DNA of 64,000 bases from NCBI RefSeq assembly GCF_003326755.1, contig NZ_JPWH01000011.1, positions 62,001 to 126,000 on the forward strand, read 5' to 3'. Of the stretch, positions 1-8,632 are shown in pieces. This DNA comes from Thalassospira profundimaris. Lineage in GTDB: Bacteria > Pseudomonadota > Alphaproteobacteria > Rhodospirillales > Thalassospiraceae. A program made the translations under genes and the position numbers. Below the pieces are notes generated by a model. It saw nothing but the letters and a program-made list of their open reading frames with translations, had not been told where the DNA came from and searched no databases. How positions within the stretch are numbered: position 1 is the stretch's first letter; the number at the start of each line of letters is the position of its first letter.

Positions 1-1
1 T

Positions 2-1594
2 ACCGGGCCGATTCGCAGCCAGGCCGTTGTTTTCCCCGACCCGATGCCGGCCCACGAATGGGAACATGCCCTGGCCGAAACCGAACGCCGGGTGCGCTGG
101 TTCTTTGATGAAAGCCCGCTTTCAATTGTTCTGGCCGATCTTAGCGGCACCGTCACCGATGCCAACCGTGCCTTTATCGAAACCGCCGGGCAGCGGCGGG
201 AACGGGTGATTGGCCGGTCGATCCTGGAACTGATTGTGCCCGAAGACCGCGATGATGTGGCGCGGTATCTGTCCAAGGCGGTGACGGGCCTGGGCAAAGG
301 CGGCCAGATCGAGGCCCGCCTGCAGGGATCACGCGGGGTGGCGGTGCATATTTACCTGCAACGTGTGGCCGGGCGCTCGGGCGAAAGCGGTGCGCTTTTG
401 CTGAATTTCCTGGATACGACGGAACAGAAAAACCTCGAAGAACAATTCGCCCAGTCGCAAAAAATGCAGGCGGTGGGCCAGCTTGCAGGCGGCGTTGCCC
501 ATGATTTCAACAACCTTCTGACCGCGATGATCGGTTTTTGTGACCTGCTATTGTCGCGCCACGGGCCGGGCGACCCCAGCTTTGCCGACATCATGCAAAT
601 CAAGCAGAATGCCAACCGTGCGGCCAATCTGGTGCGCCAGCTTCTGGCCTTTTCGCGTCGCCAGACATTGCAGCCCAAGGTCATTAATATCACCGATGCC
701 CTGGCTGAAATGTCCAACCTGCTGCGCCGCCTGATTGGCGAGAAAATTGACCTCAAGGTGGCGCATGGCCGCGATATTGGCCTGGTCAAGGTCGATCCGG
801 GCCAGTTGGACCAGGTGATTATCAATCTGGTGGTCAATGCCCGCGATGCCATGTCGGCCGAAGGCGGTGTTCTGTCGATCAAGACCGGCAACGAGATTGT
901 TGACGAATCCAGGCATGATGGCGCGGAAATCATTCCGGCAGGCGATTATGTCCGGATCGAGGTGCGCGATACCGGCATTGGCATCCCCAAGGATAATTTA
1001 ACCCGCATTTTTGAACCTTTCTTCTCGACCAAGCAGCGCGGCGAGGGCACGGGCCTGGGCCTGTCCACCGTTTATGGCATCGTCAAACAGACCGGCGGTT
1101 TCATTTCGGTCGATAGTGAAATGGGCGTTGGCACCACCTTTACCATCTATCTGCCGCGCTACGAAATCAGTGCCGAGGAACTGGCCGCCAGCCAGGCCGT
1201 TTCCGAAGAAGCCCCGTCGCGTGATCTGACGGGCAGTGGTGCCATTTTGCTGGTCGAGGATGAAGATGCGGTGCGCACCTTTGGCGCCCGCGCCCTGCGC
1301 GGCAAGGGCTATGACGTGCTGGAAGCCAGCAATGGTGAAAACGCGCTGGACGTTCTGGAAAAAACCGACAAAACGATTGATCTGGTGATTTCCGATGTCG
1401 TCATGCCCGGCATGGATGGCCCGACCCTGATCCGCCAGTTGCGCGAGGCCCGGCCCGACCTGAAGGTCATTTTCATTTCCGGTTACGCCGAAGATACCTA
1501 TCGCGATGAACTGGACGAGGAAAACGGCGTGCATTTCCTGCCCAAGCCTTTCTCGCTCAAGGAACTGGCAACCAAGGTCAAGGAAGTGTTGTAA
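2..1594 (+). CDS. cckA: CckA-type hybrid sensor histidine kinase (5' end outside the window)
   Basis: The frame is open to the left edge, so the N-terminus, normally with membrane helices, is missing. Counting from the first ATG at 44, the visible order is a PAS domain (about residues 15-130), a HisKA dimerisation domain with phospho-acceptor His153 in a VAHDFNNLL motif, a HATPase_c domain with N-box NLVVNARDAM and G-boxes DTGIGI and GTGLGLS, and a C-terminal receiver with Asp451 in DVVMPGMDG. HDFNN plus a receiver ending in FLPKPFSLKEL is characteristic of CckA, which in alphaproteobacteria sends phosphate through ChpT to CtrA and CpdR to control cell cycle and motility. The stop is followed two bases later by the next ORF, so co-transcription is likely. 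The assignment rests on motif order and would be hard to confuse with another hybrid kinase. Confidence 0.9.
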   Translation, partial: TGPIRSQAVVFPDPMPAHEWEHALAETERRVRWFFDESPLSIVLADLSGTVTDANRAFIETAGQRRERVIGRSILELIVPEDRDDVARYLSKAVTGLGKGGQIEARLQGSRGVAVHIYLQRVAGRSGESGALLLNFLDTTEQKNLEEQFAQSQKMQAVGQLAGGVAHDFNNLLTAMIGFCDLLLSRHGPGDPSFADIMQIKQNANRAANLVRQLLAFSRRQTLQPKVINITDALAEMSNLLRRLIGEKIDLKVAHGRDIGLVKVDPGQLDQVIINLVVNARDAMSAEGGVLSIKTGNEIVDESRHDGAEIIPAGDYVRIEVRDTGIGIPKDNLTRIFEPFFSTKQRGEGTGLGLSTVYGIVKQTGGFISVDSEMGVGTTFTIYLPRYEISAEELAASQAVSEEAPSRDLTGSGAILLVEDEDAVRTFGARALRGKGYDVLEASNGENALDVLEKTDKTIDLVISDVVMPGMDGPTLIRQLREARPDLKVIFISGYAEDTYRDELDEENGVHFLPKPFSLKELATKVKEVL

Positions 1595-1596
1595 GG

Positions 1597-2103
1597 ATGC
1601 GCGCCCGTATACTGGTCAGTTCCTGTCTGCTTGGTGCACCGGTGCGCTATGATGGTTCGGCCAAAACCCTGTTTCATACGGCGATGGATCGCTGGCAACA
1701 GGAAGAAAGGTTGGTGCCCGTCTGCCCGGAGGTTGCCGCCGGTTTGCCCATCCCACGCCCGCCCGCCGAAATTGAACCGGGAAAAGGTGGTGCCGATGTC
1801 GTCAACAACACCGCCCGCATTTATGAAAATACCGGCGGCGATGTGACCGATGCGTTTTTATCGGGCGCACATATCGCGCTTGATGTTGCCCGTGCCCGTC
1901 AATGCCGCTTTGCCCTGTTAACCGATGGCAGTCCGTCTTGTGGCAGCAGCTTTATTTATGATGGGCACTTTAACGGTACGCGCCATGATGGCGTTGGTGC
2001 AACGGTCGCCTTACTTCAGCAAAACGGCATTACTGTCTTTGCCAATAGCGAACAGGGGATCCTCCGGCTTCAACAGGCACTCGATCAGGCGGACGGGGCT
2101 TAA
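1597..2103 (+). CDS. DUF523 domain-containing protein
   Basis: This 168-residue protein has the DUF523 pattern: an N-terminal VSSCLLG motif, a VCPEVAAGLPIPR motif and a DGSPSCG motif near residue 110. The conserved cysteines suggest a metal or cluster site, but the biochemical role is not established. The ATG lies two bases after the cckA stop, with AAGGA-like sequence inside the end of cckA as ribosome binding site, so translation is probably coupled. Its stop overlaps the stop of the convergent PH-domain gene by four bases. Length is normal for the short single-domain members of this family. Confidence 0.85.
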   Translation: MRARILVSSCLLGAPVRYDGSAKTLFHTAMDRWQQEERLVPVCPEVAAGLPIPRPPAEIEPGKGGADVVNNTARIYENTGGDVTDAFLSGAHIALDVARARQCRFALLTDGSPSCGSSFIYDGHFNGTRHDGVGATVALLQQNGITVFANSEQGILRLQQALDQADGA

Positions 2104-2870
2104 AATGTCTCGCTTTCCGGCGGCAGGTTGCGGTTTTGGTCCTGGGCCTCGATCACGGTTTCGCGCGAGCGCCCGGTAATGTTGACCGGCTGGCTGGCCT
2201 GGTGGGATGTGACCCTGCCAAAGAAATCGGAGAGTTCCTTTGCCACCTTTTCCGGCGATGTGACCTGGCGCAGGGTAAAGCTGTAGCCCAGCCGGTCGGT
2301 AATGCGCAAATCGCCAAAATCAAAGATATTGCCAATCACGCTTTTGTATATCTGCGTCGCCTTGATGGCTTCAAACCCGGTATCATCCTGATCCTTGATA
2401 AACACACCGCTGCGCGTGACAATGCGGTTATTGGTAATCACACGTTCAAAGAAAAACAGGTCGCGAATGGCGGTGATGGGCAGCAAAATGCTGTCGCGTG
2501 CCGCCGCCGTTGAAAGGCCAAGGGCGCGGCGGAAAATGCGCCATATAATCGAAATCGCGGCAATGATCAGGCCAAACAGGGCAATCGAAAATACAAATTC
2601 GTAATTGTCCCACAGCCGGTTAAGGGCGGCAAAGGCATCGGGCCCGGTCACGGCGGATTTTAAATAGGGACGCAGAAAATCGTAAATCTCGGCATAGTGA
2701 TAGGCGGCATAAATCAGCACTGCCAACCAGATGATTTTGATAATGCCCGGCACCAGAACCGATGTGGGCGATAACGGCAAATCCATGATCACGACTTCAC
2801 CGTCATGCAAATGGCGGCGAATCCCCTTGAAGGGTTTGGTTTGCGCGGTCTCGCTGGTTTTCTGGCTCAT
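2100..2870 (-). CDS. PH domain-containing membrane protein (bPH2/YdbS-like)
   Basis: The 256-residue product has a cytoplasmic N-terminus, two hydrophobic segments at about residues 38-60 and 92-112, then a region with FFFERVITNNRIVTRSGVF and an IKATQIYKSVIGNIFDFGDLRI-like stretch typical of bacterial PH-like (bPH2) domains. Such proteins are inner-membrane anchored with a PH fold of unknown ligand. No partner gene is adjacent: the left neighbour converges and the right neighbour on the same strand is a beta-lactamase 97 bases upstream. Function cannot be stated beyond a membrane-anchored PH-fold protein. Confidence 0.8.
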   Translation of the reverse strand: MSQKTSETAQTKPFKGIRRHLHDGEVVIMDLPLSPTSVLVPGIIKIIWLAVLIYAAYHYAEIYDFLRPYLKSAVTGPDAFAALNRLWDNYEFVFSIALFGLIIAAISIIWRIFRRALGLSTAAARDSILLPITAIRDLFFFERVITNNRIVTRSGVFIKDQDDTGFEAIKATQIYKSVIGNIFDFGDLRITDRLGYSFTLRQVTSPEKVAKELSDFFGRVTSHQASQPVNITGRSRETVIEAQDQNRNLPPESETF

Positions 2871-2967
2871 CGGGGATCATCCTGTTCTGGCAGATGCCCC
2901 AACATACCGCCTGCATGATATTTCGCAAGCAGGCAGCTTGTGGCGCTGATCCGGCAAAGCGCGGCTG

Positions 2968-3780
2968 TTAAAACTGCCCGTCCTTGGCAAACAGATCGGC
3001 CAGGATGGCATCGCGTGCGGTAAAGCCCGGTGGTTGTGCCGGACGGGTGGTATCGCGGGTCAGGCGGGCAAAAACCACCTGGCGCTCGCCTTTTTCTGCC
3101 CAGCCAACAAACCAGCCTACCGGCTGCCCCTTGATCACGCTGCCATCGGGCCTTTGCGAAAGGGCCGCGCCGGTTTTGCCAAAAACATGCCAGCCGCTGG
3201 CTTGTTCGCCAATGTCAAACAGCTTTGGTGCCATGTCATAGGTTGCCTTTGAAACCGGCAATTCATGGCGCAACAGTTTTTGTAAAAACGCTACCTGCTC
3301 GGCAGGTGATATTTGCAGGCTGGAACTTAACCAGGCGCGGGTCAGGCCGTTATTTTTGCCTTTATCCCCCGAAACATCGCCATTGCCATACTCAAAGGCG
3401 CGCACATAATTTTCATAGCGATCCTTGCCCAATCGCTGCGTAATCTGCTGCGAATACCAGACGACGGAATATTTGATCCAGCGTGCCGGGTCGGTATCTT
3501 GCTGCCATTCCTTGCGCCAGTCAGGATAGCCCTGTTTGAACGACCATACCGGGTGACGGGTATCTTGTAATATCCCGGCATCATATCCCATCAGGCTGAT
3601 GGCGATTTTAAAGGTCGATGCCGCACTGGCGCGGTGCTGGCAATCGCCCTGCGAGATCAGGGTTTCGCCGGTTTTGGCATCGGCCAGCAGGGTACATACC
3701 GTTATTGTCTTTGCCTGGCTGGTCTGCGGCAACAACACTGTTCCGGCCACAATTGCCAAAATAACCGCGCTGATTTTCAT
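2968..3780 (-). CDS. Class D (OXA-type) beta-lactamase
   Basis: The 270-residue protein starts with a Sec signal peptide (about 23 residues, cleavage near SQA-KT). It carries all class D serine beta-lactamase motifs: Ser55-x-x-Lys58 (STFK), S105-V-V107, Y131-G-N133 and K202-T-G204. The family hydrolyses beta-lactams in the periplasm through an active-site serine and a carbamylated lysine, here Lys58. There is no mobile element, integron or regulator beside it, which suggests a resident chromosomal gene. It sits on the same strand as the lodAB pair, 57 bases downstream of lodB, and might share its transcript. The spectrum cannot be read from sequence. Confidence 0.92.
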   Translation of the reverse strand: MKISAVILAIVAGTVLLPQTSQAKTITVCTLLADAKTGETLISQGDCQHRASAASTFKIAISLMGYDAGILQDTRHPVWSFKQGYPDWRKEWQQDTDPARWIKYSVVWYSQQITQRLGKDRYENYVRAFEYGNGDVSGDKGKNNGLTRAWLSSSLQISPAEQVAFLQKLLRHELPVSKATYDMAPKLFDIGEQASGWHVFGKTGAALSQRPDGSVIKGQPVGWFVGWAEKGERQVVFARLTRDTTRPAQPPGFTARDAILADLFAKDGQF

Positions 3781-3837
3781 GATCCGGCCTGCCCCTTATT
3801 TACGGTTGAAGGCGCAGTTTGACCGCAAAAGCTGAAT

Positions 3838-4959
3838 CTAGTCTGAATCAGTCGGTTTTCCCGTTGCCGGTTCGCTGTGCTGGCGACGCTGCCAGAAAAT
3901 GGAATCGGCAAAGCGCGTTTCCTGCCGGTATATTTTTTGCCGCTGGAGCAGGAATTCTCGTACACCTTTTTGAACGGCTGCATTATAGGCATCAAGGGCT
4001 TCCGAATACCCTGCATGGGCTTGGCATAGCGCCTCGCTGGCCTGGCGGGCCATCCAAAGGGCTGTGGTCATGCCGTGCGAGGATAGCGGGTCAAACGCCG
4101 CTGCGGCATCGCCCACGGCCGCCCAGTTTGGGCCGGAAACCGGGGTCATCCAGGTGGTGCCTGCACTTGCCAATATTGGTAATTGATCGCCCAGCGAAAA
4201 CCCGGCACTGTCGATCCAGCGGGAAATATGCGCGGTCTGGGCAACGCGTCCGGCCCATACGCCATGATCACGGCTGATCCCGTTGGGCAACAGGTCCGGG
4301 TCGGAAAAATAGCTGATCACCATATCCCCGCCGGGCAGCAGGGCCGCATACCACCAGCCATCCTCCACCGTTTCAATCAGGGTGGCCGGGGTCGGGGCCA
4401 CGTCGGGGTCGGTTTGTTTTAAAAAGCAATGGGCTGCCACAAGCTGGTCGGCCCGTTTGCGCGTTCCCTGTATCACGGCAAGGCTGCTGGCCCGCCCGGT
4501 GCAGTCCAGCACAAAGCGGAAAACACCTTCGTCGCCATTGGCAAAGGCAAGATGCCATTTATTGCCTTCCAGCCGGGCATTTTGAACGGTCGTTTCGATA
4601 TGGCGGGCCCTGGTTTTTAGTGCTGTTGCAAACAGGTCGGCCTCAAACCCGGCACGATCCAGCACCATGCCCGGTCCTTCCAGATGCACAATGGCATTGC
4701 GTTCGCGCAATTGCCCGCTGCCCCAGGCGGAAAAGCTGGTATTGGCCGGGCGGTGGATCGGCCGGGTGATCAGCTCTGCCAGGCCCAGATTGGCCAAAAT
4801 GGTATTGGCGGCAGGCGATAATGTTTCACCAATGCGCGGGCGGTCTTTGGCGGGCGGGGATGCCACCCAAACGGGACGCACCCCACGTTGCGCCAATGCA
4901 ACGCAGGATGCCGCCCCGGCAATGCCGCCGCCAATCACGGCGATGTCAGCAGGTTTCAT
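3838..4959 (-). CDS. lodB: LodB-like FAD-dependent oxidoreductase (CTQ maturation flavoprotein)
   Basis: The 373-residue flavoprotein begins with a Rossmann GGGIAG motif at residues 10-15 and has the later FAD motif GDAAAAFDPLSSHGM typical of the tryptophan-halogenase/LodB group. A longer upstream frame to 5187 exists, but the ATG at 4959 puts the FAD motif at the N-terminus and overlaps the stop of the upstream oxidase gene (ATGA at 4956-4959). In known systems LodB is needed to build the cysteine tryptophylquinone (CTQ) cofactor of LodA, probably by hydroxylating the tryptophan. Translational coupling to the LodA-like gene supports the same job here. Halogenase activity is unlikely given the neighbour. 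Confidence 0.85.
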   Translation of the reverse strand: MKPADIAVIGGGIAGAASCVALAQRGVRPVWVASPPAKDRPRIGETLSPAANTILANLGLAELITRPIHRPANTSFSAWGSGQLRERNAIVHLEGPGMVLDRAGFEADLFATALKTRARHIETTVQNARLEGNKWHLAFANGDEGVFRFVLDCTGRASSLAVIQGTRKRADQLVAAHCFLKQTDPDVAPTPATLIETVEDGWWYAALLPGGDMVISYFSDPDLLPNGISRDHGVWAGRVAQTAHISRWIDSAGFSLGDQLPILASAGTTWMTPVSGPNWAAVGDAAAAFDPLSSHGMTTALWMARQASEALCQAHAGYSEALDAYNAAVQKGVREFLLQRQKIYRQETRFADSIFWQRRQHSEPATGKPTDSD

Positions 4960-7034
4960 TTTGGCAATTCGCCGTCTTGCGGTGTCCAGATATAATTCAT
5001 TTCCATGTCGCTGCGTTCCACCTCGACAAACATTTCGGCGGGAATGTTTTTGGGTTTGCCGGCGTCGGTCGGGCCGGGTTTGCGCACCACAAAGCCCATG
5101 CGCTGCCACAGCGTAATCATATTGGTAATGCCATCCCAGTAACTGGCATTGGCATGATAGCCAATGCCCGCCACCCCGCGGGACCACGGCACCCGGTTTT
5201 CAAAAAACTTTTCGCGTTCATCCGCCGACAGGTCGGTGCGCATCATTTCGTCGTAATAGCGTTCCGGCAGCACATCAATCGGCAGCAATGCCGGCCACCA
5301 GACGGCGGTGGGGAAGTCCGACTGCATTAAAACCTGCTGGCAGCTAAAGGCATCACATTGCCAGGGCAGGCCCATCCAGCGGGTCAAATCGCCGGGCATT
5401 TGCGGGCCAATCGGCGGCGGGGCCCCATTGCCGCCGTTAAAGGCCTTTTCCGGGGTCAAAAGCCGTCCGATATTCTGGATCAGGCTGGGCCGGTCGCCAT
5501 GTGCGATGCGGAACGGTTCGGCGGTTTTATTGCGGGCCCGTTCATACATCGGGGCCAGACGCAAATAATAGGTCAACTCCACGCCCGGATGAAACGCTCC
5601 GCCCGAGCAGGGCTCCAGCGCGGCTTCTGTCAGGGCATGGGGGCGCAGGGCAACATCCATGTCATCGAGTTCGGTAATGGCATCGGCACTGGCATCGTCA
5701 AAATCATCGATGAAATCACCCGCCGCCCAGGCCTTAAGGTAGGAATATTGCAGCTTGGGAAACTGGAACCACTGAAGCGGGCTGCCATCGTAATTCACCC
5801 CGTCGCCCAGCATATAGGGCATTTTAAGCTGTTCTTCCTTATAGGCATCCGGTCCGACATTTTCCGGGTTACGGAATTTGTCAAACACCTCCATGCGAAA
5901 GGTTTTGTTATCGGGTGACGGGTCCGCCAGTTTGGCGATATAGGCGGGGTCGGAAAAATCGCCCACCTTCAGCCAGCCTTCGCGCAAATTTGCCGCATTG
6001 GTCAGCCATTCCATTAATGCCAGGCGGCGGAAGGTCGGGTAGATATATTTGCGAAACGATATTTTGCCGCCAGGCGCGCTGGACCATTTCTGCGCGACGT
6101 TCAAATCCTCGATCACGTCATAAAGGGTCGAAACTGGCGGAATTTCCGGCGCAAAATTGGGGCCGACACAGGCGACCCACGCACCATCGGCCACCATTTC
6201 GGTGCCATCGCCCAGGGTGACTTTGGCCGTGACCGGGCCATCGCACCAGTCATCATGCCAGCCATCATTATCGGCAAAGCTGGTAATGCCGGCATTGATC
6301 GGGCTGGATGATTTGCCATCAGGCGGGAACACCAGTAATCGCCCGGCGTCATCGGTGCGGATTTCGCCAAGGCCGACCGGGTTGTCGCCATAAAAATGGC
6401 CGCGCATCGCATAGTCGCTCGCACCACCATCCTTGTTGGTGTTTTTGCCGGTAATGGTGGTGGCGCCCCCGTCAATCACCAGCATGTCTTCGCGTTTTTT
6501 GTCGGAAACAAAAAACTGGTTTCGTAACTGGCCGGGCATCCCCGGTGCCAGTTCGCCATTATCCAGCGGGTTGTTAAACCCGTACCAGGCCGCCTTGGTA
6601 TTGGCGACATGGACCTGCCAGTTAATGGTGGCATCATTGCCGGTAATTTCGCCAATCACGCGGTTCTGGTCGTCAAAGGCATAGATGCGAAACCGCTGTA
6701 CCTGCTTTTTGATCAGTTGTTTGCCGTCCTTGAACCCGCCTTCGGGGCGGGGCGGCAGGCCGGGAACCTCGGGGGCGAGAAACCATTTCGGGCTGCCGCC
6801 GACCCGCGAAATACCAATGGCAGGATAAATGCCCAGCCGGGCAATTTTGGCCCCGCGCGGGGCGGCCTTTGGAATATCGGTGCTGGCAATGGCGGATTTG
6901 GCAATCATGGGAAAGGCCATCATCGCCGCCCCGGTGCCAAGGCCCGCGCCAATCCCTGCCAGAAAATCGCGTCGTTTGATGCCGGTTTTGCCTGCCCTGG
7001 TGGCGGTGCCCCTGTTGCCGGAATGCGCTTTCAT
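4956..7034 (-). CDS. lodA: LodA/GoxA-like CTQ-dependent amino acid oxidase with Tat signal
   Basis: The 692-residue protein matches the LodA family: N-terminal IYPAIGISRVGGSP, then RFRIYAFD, and NWQVHVANTKAAWYGF. Characterised members oxidise L-lysine (LodA) or glycine (GoxA) and release H2O2, using a self-processed CTQ cofactor. Candidate cofactor residues are Cys476 (EPCSGGAFHPG) and Trp558 (LPWQCD); an alignment is needed to fix them. The start at 7034 follows a GGGGAG ribosome site and exposes a twin-arginine motif, R21-R22-D-F-L, with a hydrophobic stretch to about residue 48, so export by Tat is predicted. Family LodA proteins are often secreted without an obvious signal, so this is notable. 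Substrate cannot be deduced. Confidence 0.87.
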   Translation of the reverse strand: MKAHSGNRGTATRAGKTGIKRRDFLAGIGAGLGTGAAMMAFPMIAKSAIASTDIPKAAPRGAKIARLGIYPAIGISRVGGSPKWFLAPEVPGLPPRPEGGFKDGKQLIKKQVQRFRIYAFDDQNRVIGEITGNDATINWQVHVANTKAAWYGFNNPLDNGELAPGMPGQLRNQFFVSDKKREDMLVIDGGATTITGKNTNKDGGASDYAMRGHFYGDNPVGLGEIRTDDAGRLLVFPPDGKSSSPINAGITSFADNDGWHDDWCDGPVTAKVTLGDGTEMVADGAWVACVGPNFAPEIPPVSTLYDVIEDLNVAQKWSSAPGGKISFRKYIYPTFRRLALMEWLTNAANLREGWLKVGDFSDPAYIAKLADPSPDNKTFRMEVFDKFRNPENVGPDAYKEEQLKMPYMLGDGVNYDGSPLQWFQFPKLQYSYLKAWAAGDFIDDFDDASADAITELDDMDVALRPHALTEAALEPCSGGAFHPGVELTYYLRLAPMYERARNKTAEPFRIAHGDRPSLIQNIGRLLTPEKAFNGGNGAPPPIGPQMPGDLTRWMGLPWQCDAFSCQQVLMQSDFPTAVWWPALLPIDVLPERYYDEMMRTDLSADEREKFFENRVPWSRGVAGIGYHANASYWDGITNMITLWQRMGFVVRKPGPTDAGKPKNIPAEMFVEVERSDMEMNYIWTPQDGELPK

Positions 7035-7110
7035 GTCGAACTCTCCCCTGCTTTTTTCAACCCCGGAAAGTATTGAGCAGTTCAAAACGCGTCGCAATAA
7101 AACAATTTCA

Positions 7111-7139
7111 ATTATAAGGTGAATTTTGAAGTTTTTTAA
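7111..7139 (-). promoter_or_regulatory. Predicted sigma-70 promoter of the lodA-lodB pair
   Basis: Read on the minus strand, TTAAAA (complement of 7134-7139) is followed after exactly 17 bases by a perfect TATAAT (complement of 7111-7116), in an A+T-rich stretch about 80 bases before the lodA start. The -10 is consensus and the -35 matches four of six bases. It lies in the 318-base divergent region between lodA and the EamA gene; the rest of that region shows no other convincing signal. Confidence 0.55.
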
Positions 7140-7352
7140 CGTCACAAATAGAAGGTTCTGACGTCTGCGCCGGTTTTGAAAAATGCTGCCAGATGGATCG
7201 TACTGGCGATGAAAAAGCAGAAATTCCGGCTGGCGCGTGTTCGGGCATTTTGTTGTTTACGTTGCCAAAATGCGCAAACTGTGCTTGAAAAACGTGCCGT
7301 TTTTCCTGTCATTTTATCAATGCCACCCGTCTGGCCCCTGGATGCCCCGTTC

Positions 7353-8252
7353 ATGATTCCTTTTTTCGGCGAAGCTGCCGCCATGACAGCGGCCCTGACC
7401 TGGGCCACTTCCAGCATGATTTTCTCCAATATCGGCGGCAAGATCGGGGCGCAAAGTGTCAATCGAGGCCGACTTTTATGGTCGATTACCTTTCTCACAC
7501 TGCTTCACTGGATCCTGGAAGGGCAGCCCTGGCCGCACAGCACCACGCCCGAACAAATCGGCTGGCTCGCCCTTTCCTCGGTGCTGGGGCTGGTGATTGG
7601 CGATGCCATGCTGTTTCAGGCCTTTGTTATTCTGGGCGCGCGGCTTTCCATGCTGATGATGTCATCCGTGCCGATTATGGGCACGGTGCTGGCCTGGTTC
7701 CTGTTTGACGAGGTACTGACACCGGTGCAAATCGCGGGTGTTGCCCTGGGGGTTGGTGGTATCCTGACGGTGATCATGATGCGCAAGGGGCGCCCGGCCA
7801 ATCTGGAAGGGCGGAATTATCTGATCGGCATCTTGTGTGGCCTGGGCGGGGCCGTGGGGCAGGTCGCCAATCTTATTACGGCGAAATATGCTTTGGTTGG
7901 CGGGTATTCGGCCCTGTCGGCAGCCTGGATCCGCACGCTGATTGCCGTGGTGCTGATTTGGGCGATTGCCGCGCTGATGGGGCGGGTACGTCGCACAATT
8001 GTGGCATGTTTGGCCCCCGATGTGCGCGGCTGGCTGATGCTGGGTGCCTTCATTGGCCCGGCAATGGGCATTTGGCTGTCGATGCTGGCGGTGCAAAATG
8101 CCAATGTCGGTATTGCCAGCACCCTGATGGCAACCCCGCCGGTTTTGCTGATTGTCTATGAAGGTGTGGTTCTGCGCCGTCCGGTCGGTCTGCAGGCGGT
8201 GATAGGTACTTTGATGGCCTTCGCCGGTGTGGCGCTGTTGTTTCTGTTTTAA
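7353..8252 (+). CDS. EamA/DMT family transporter
   Basis: The product of about 299 residues is almost entirely hydrophobic, with ten predicted helices arranged as two EamA repeats (first around MTAALTWATSS, second around GGAVGQVANLITAKYALVGGY). DMT-superfamily EamA proteins export metabolites or amino acids through the inner membrane; the substrate is unknown. The frame is open from 7176, but the upstream part is basic and cysteine-rich and does not look like this family, so the ATG at 7353 is preferred; 7320 and 7383 are alternatives and no ribosome site decides. It is transcribed away from lodA and ends 22 bases before the convergent small-RNA terminator. Confidence 0.8.
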   Translation: MIPFFGEAAAMTAALTWATSSMIFSNIGGKIGAQSVNRGRLLWSITFLTLLHWILEGQPWPHSTTPEQIGWLALSSVLGLVIGDAMLFQAFVILGARLSMLMMSSVPIMGTVLAWFLFDEVLTPVQIAGVALGVGGILTVIMMRKGRPANLEGRNYLIGILCGLGGAVGQVANLITAKYALVGGYSALSAAWIRTLIAVVLIWAIAALMGRVRRTIVACLAPDVRGWLMLGAFIGPAMGIWLSMLAVQNANVGIASTLMATPPVLLIVYEGVVLRRPVGLQAVIGTLMAFAGVALLFLF

Positions 8253-8273
8253 CTTTTGGTTGTTTTTTGCGGG

Positions 8274-8407
8274 CAAAAAAAGAACAGCCATACGGGGAAG
8301 TATGGCTGTTAGTTAAATGCAGAATATTAATTAAAATATCTGCGGGACACGAGCAAACGCCAAGATCCGGGACCGGAACAGCGGAACCTTTCATCCCGGC
8401 TTGGCGT
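8274..8407 (-). ncRNA. Candidate structured small RNA on the minus strand
   Basis: A complete transcription unit without an ORF is visible. A near-consensus promoter (8412-8440) points leftward, the predicted start is near 8407, and a perfect 11-bp hairpin with a T7 tract ends it at about 8275. The roughly 134-nt RNA can fold into three stems. The first pairs 8357-8364 with 8400-8407 (8 bp) and continues with 8367-8372 against 8394-8399 (6 bp) across a two-base bulge. The second is a GCAGA/TCTGC stem at about 8318-8342. The third is the terminator. I do not recognise 6S, tmRNA, SRP RNA or a riboswitch. It lies between the convergent EamA gene and nikR, and no protein-coding frame fits. Confidence 0.6.
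8275..8310 (-). terminator. Rho-independent terminator of the candidate small RNA
   Basis: Arms AACAGCCATAC (8283-8293) and GTATGGCTGTT (8300-8310) form a perfect 11-bp stem with a six-base loop. On the minus strand this is followed, after one C, by seven T (complement of 8275-8281). On the plus strand the hairpin is not followed by a T-run, so the signal belongs to leftward transcription, although no minus-strand gene other than the candidate RNA precedes it. Confidence 0.75.
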
Positions 8408-8411
8408 GCAA

Positions 8412-8440
8412 ATTATGAGGCCTATACGAACGAGTGTCAT
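8412..8440 (-). promoter_or_regulatory. Predicted sigma-70 promoter of the candidate small RNA
   Basis: On the minus strand ATGACA (complement of 8435-8440) and CATAAT (complement of 8412-8417) are separated by exactly 17 bases. Each hexamer matches the consensus at five of six positions. The predicted start, five bases downstream, coincides with the first base of the long stem of the candidate RNA. Confidence 0.55.
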
Positions 8441-8632
8441 CTAAAGGTTGGAAAATGTTAGAATTTGTCAGAATTGGCAGGGGCGCGACCCGCACCAAAG
8501 GCAGGGGCAGGGGCGGCACTGGTCCGGTTTTGATGCGATTTTTCCGGGTTTTTGCGGGAAGTTTGATTGAAACCCGGTGCTGCTTCTGTGAAATTGGGGC
8601 AGACCCCGTATGAAATGTGAAAGGACTCCGCG

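Noticed and set aside
4960-5187. Longer N-terminus for the LodB-like protein
   Set aside because: The FAD-binding motif starts directly after the ATG at 4959, which overlaps the lodA stop; the extra residues are out-of-frame lodA.
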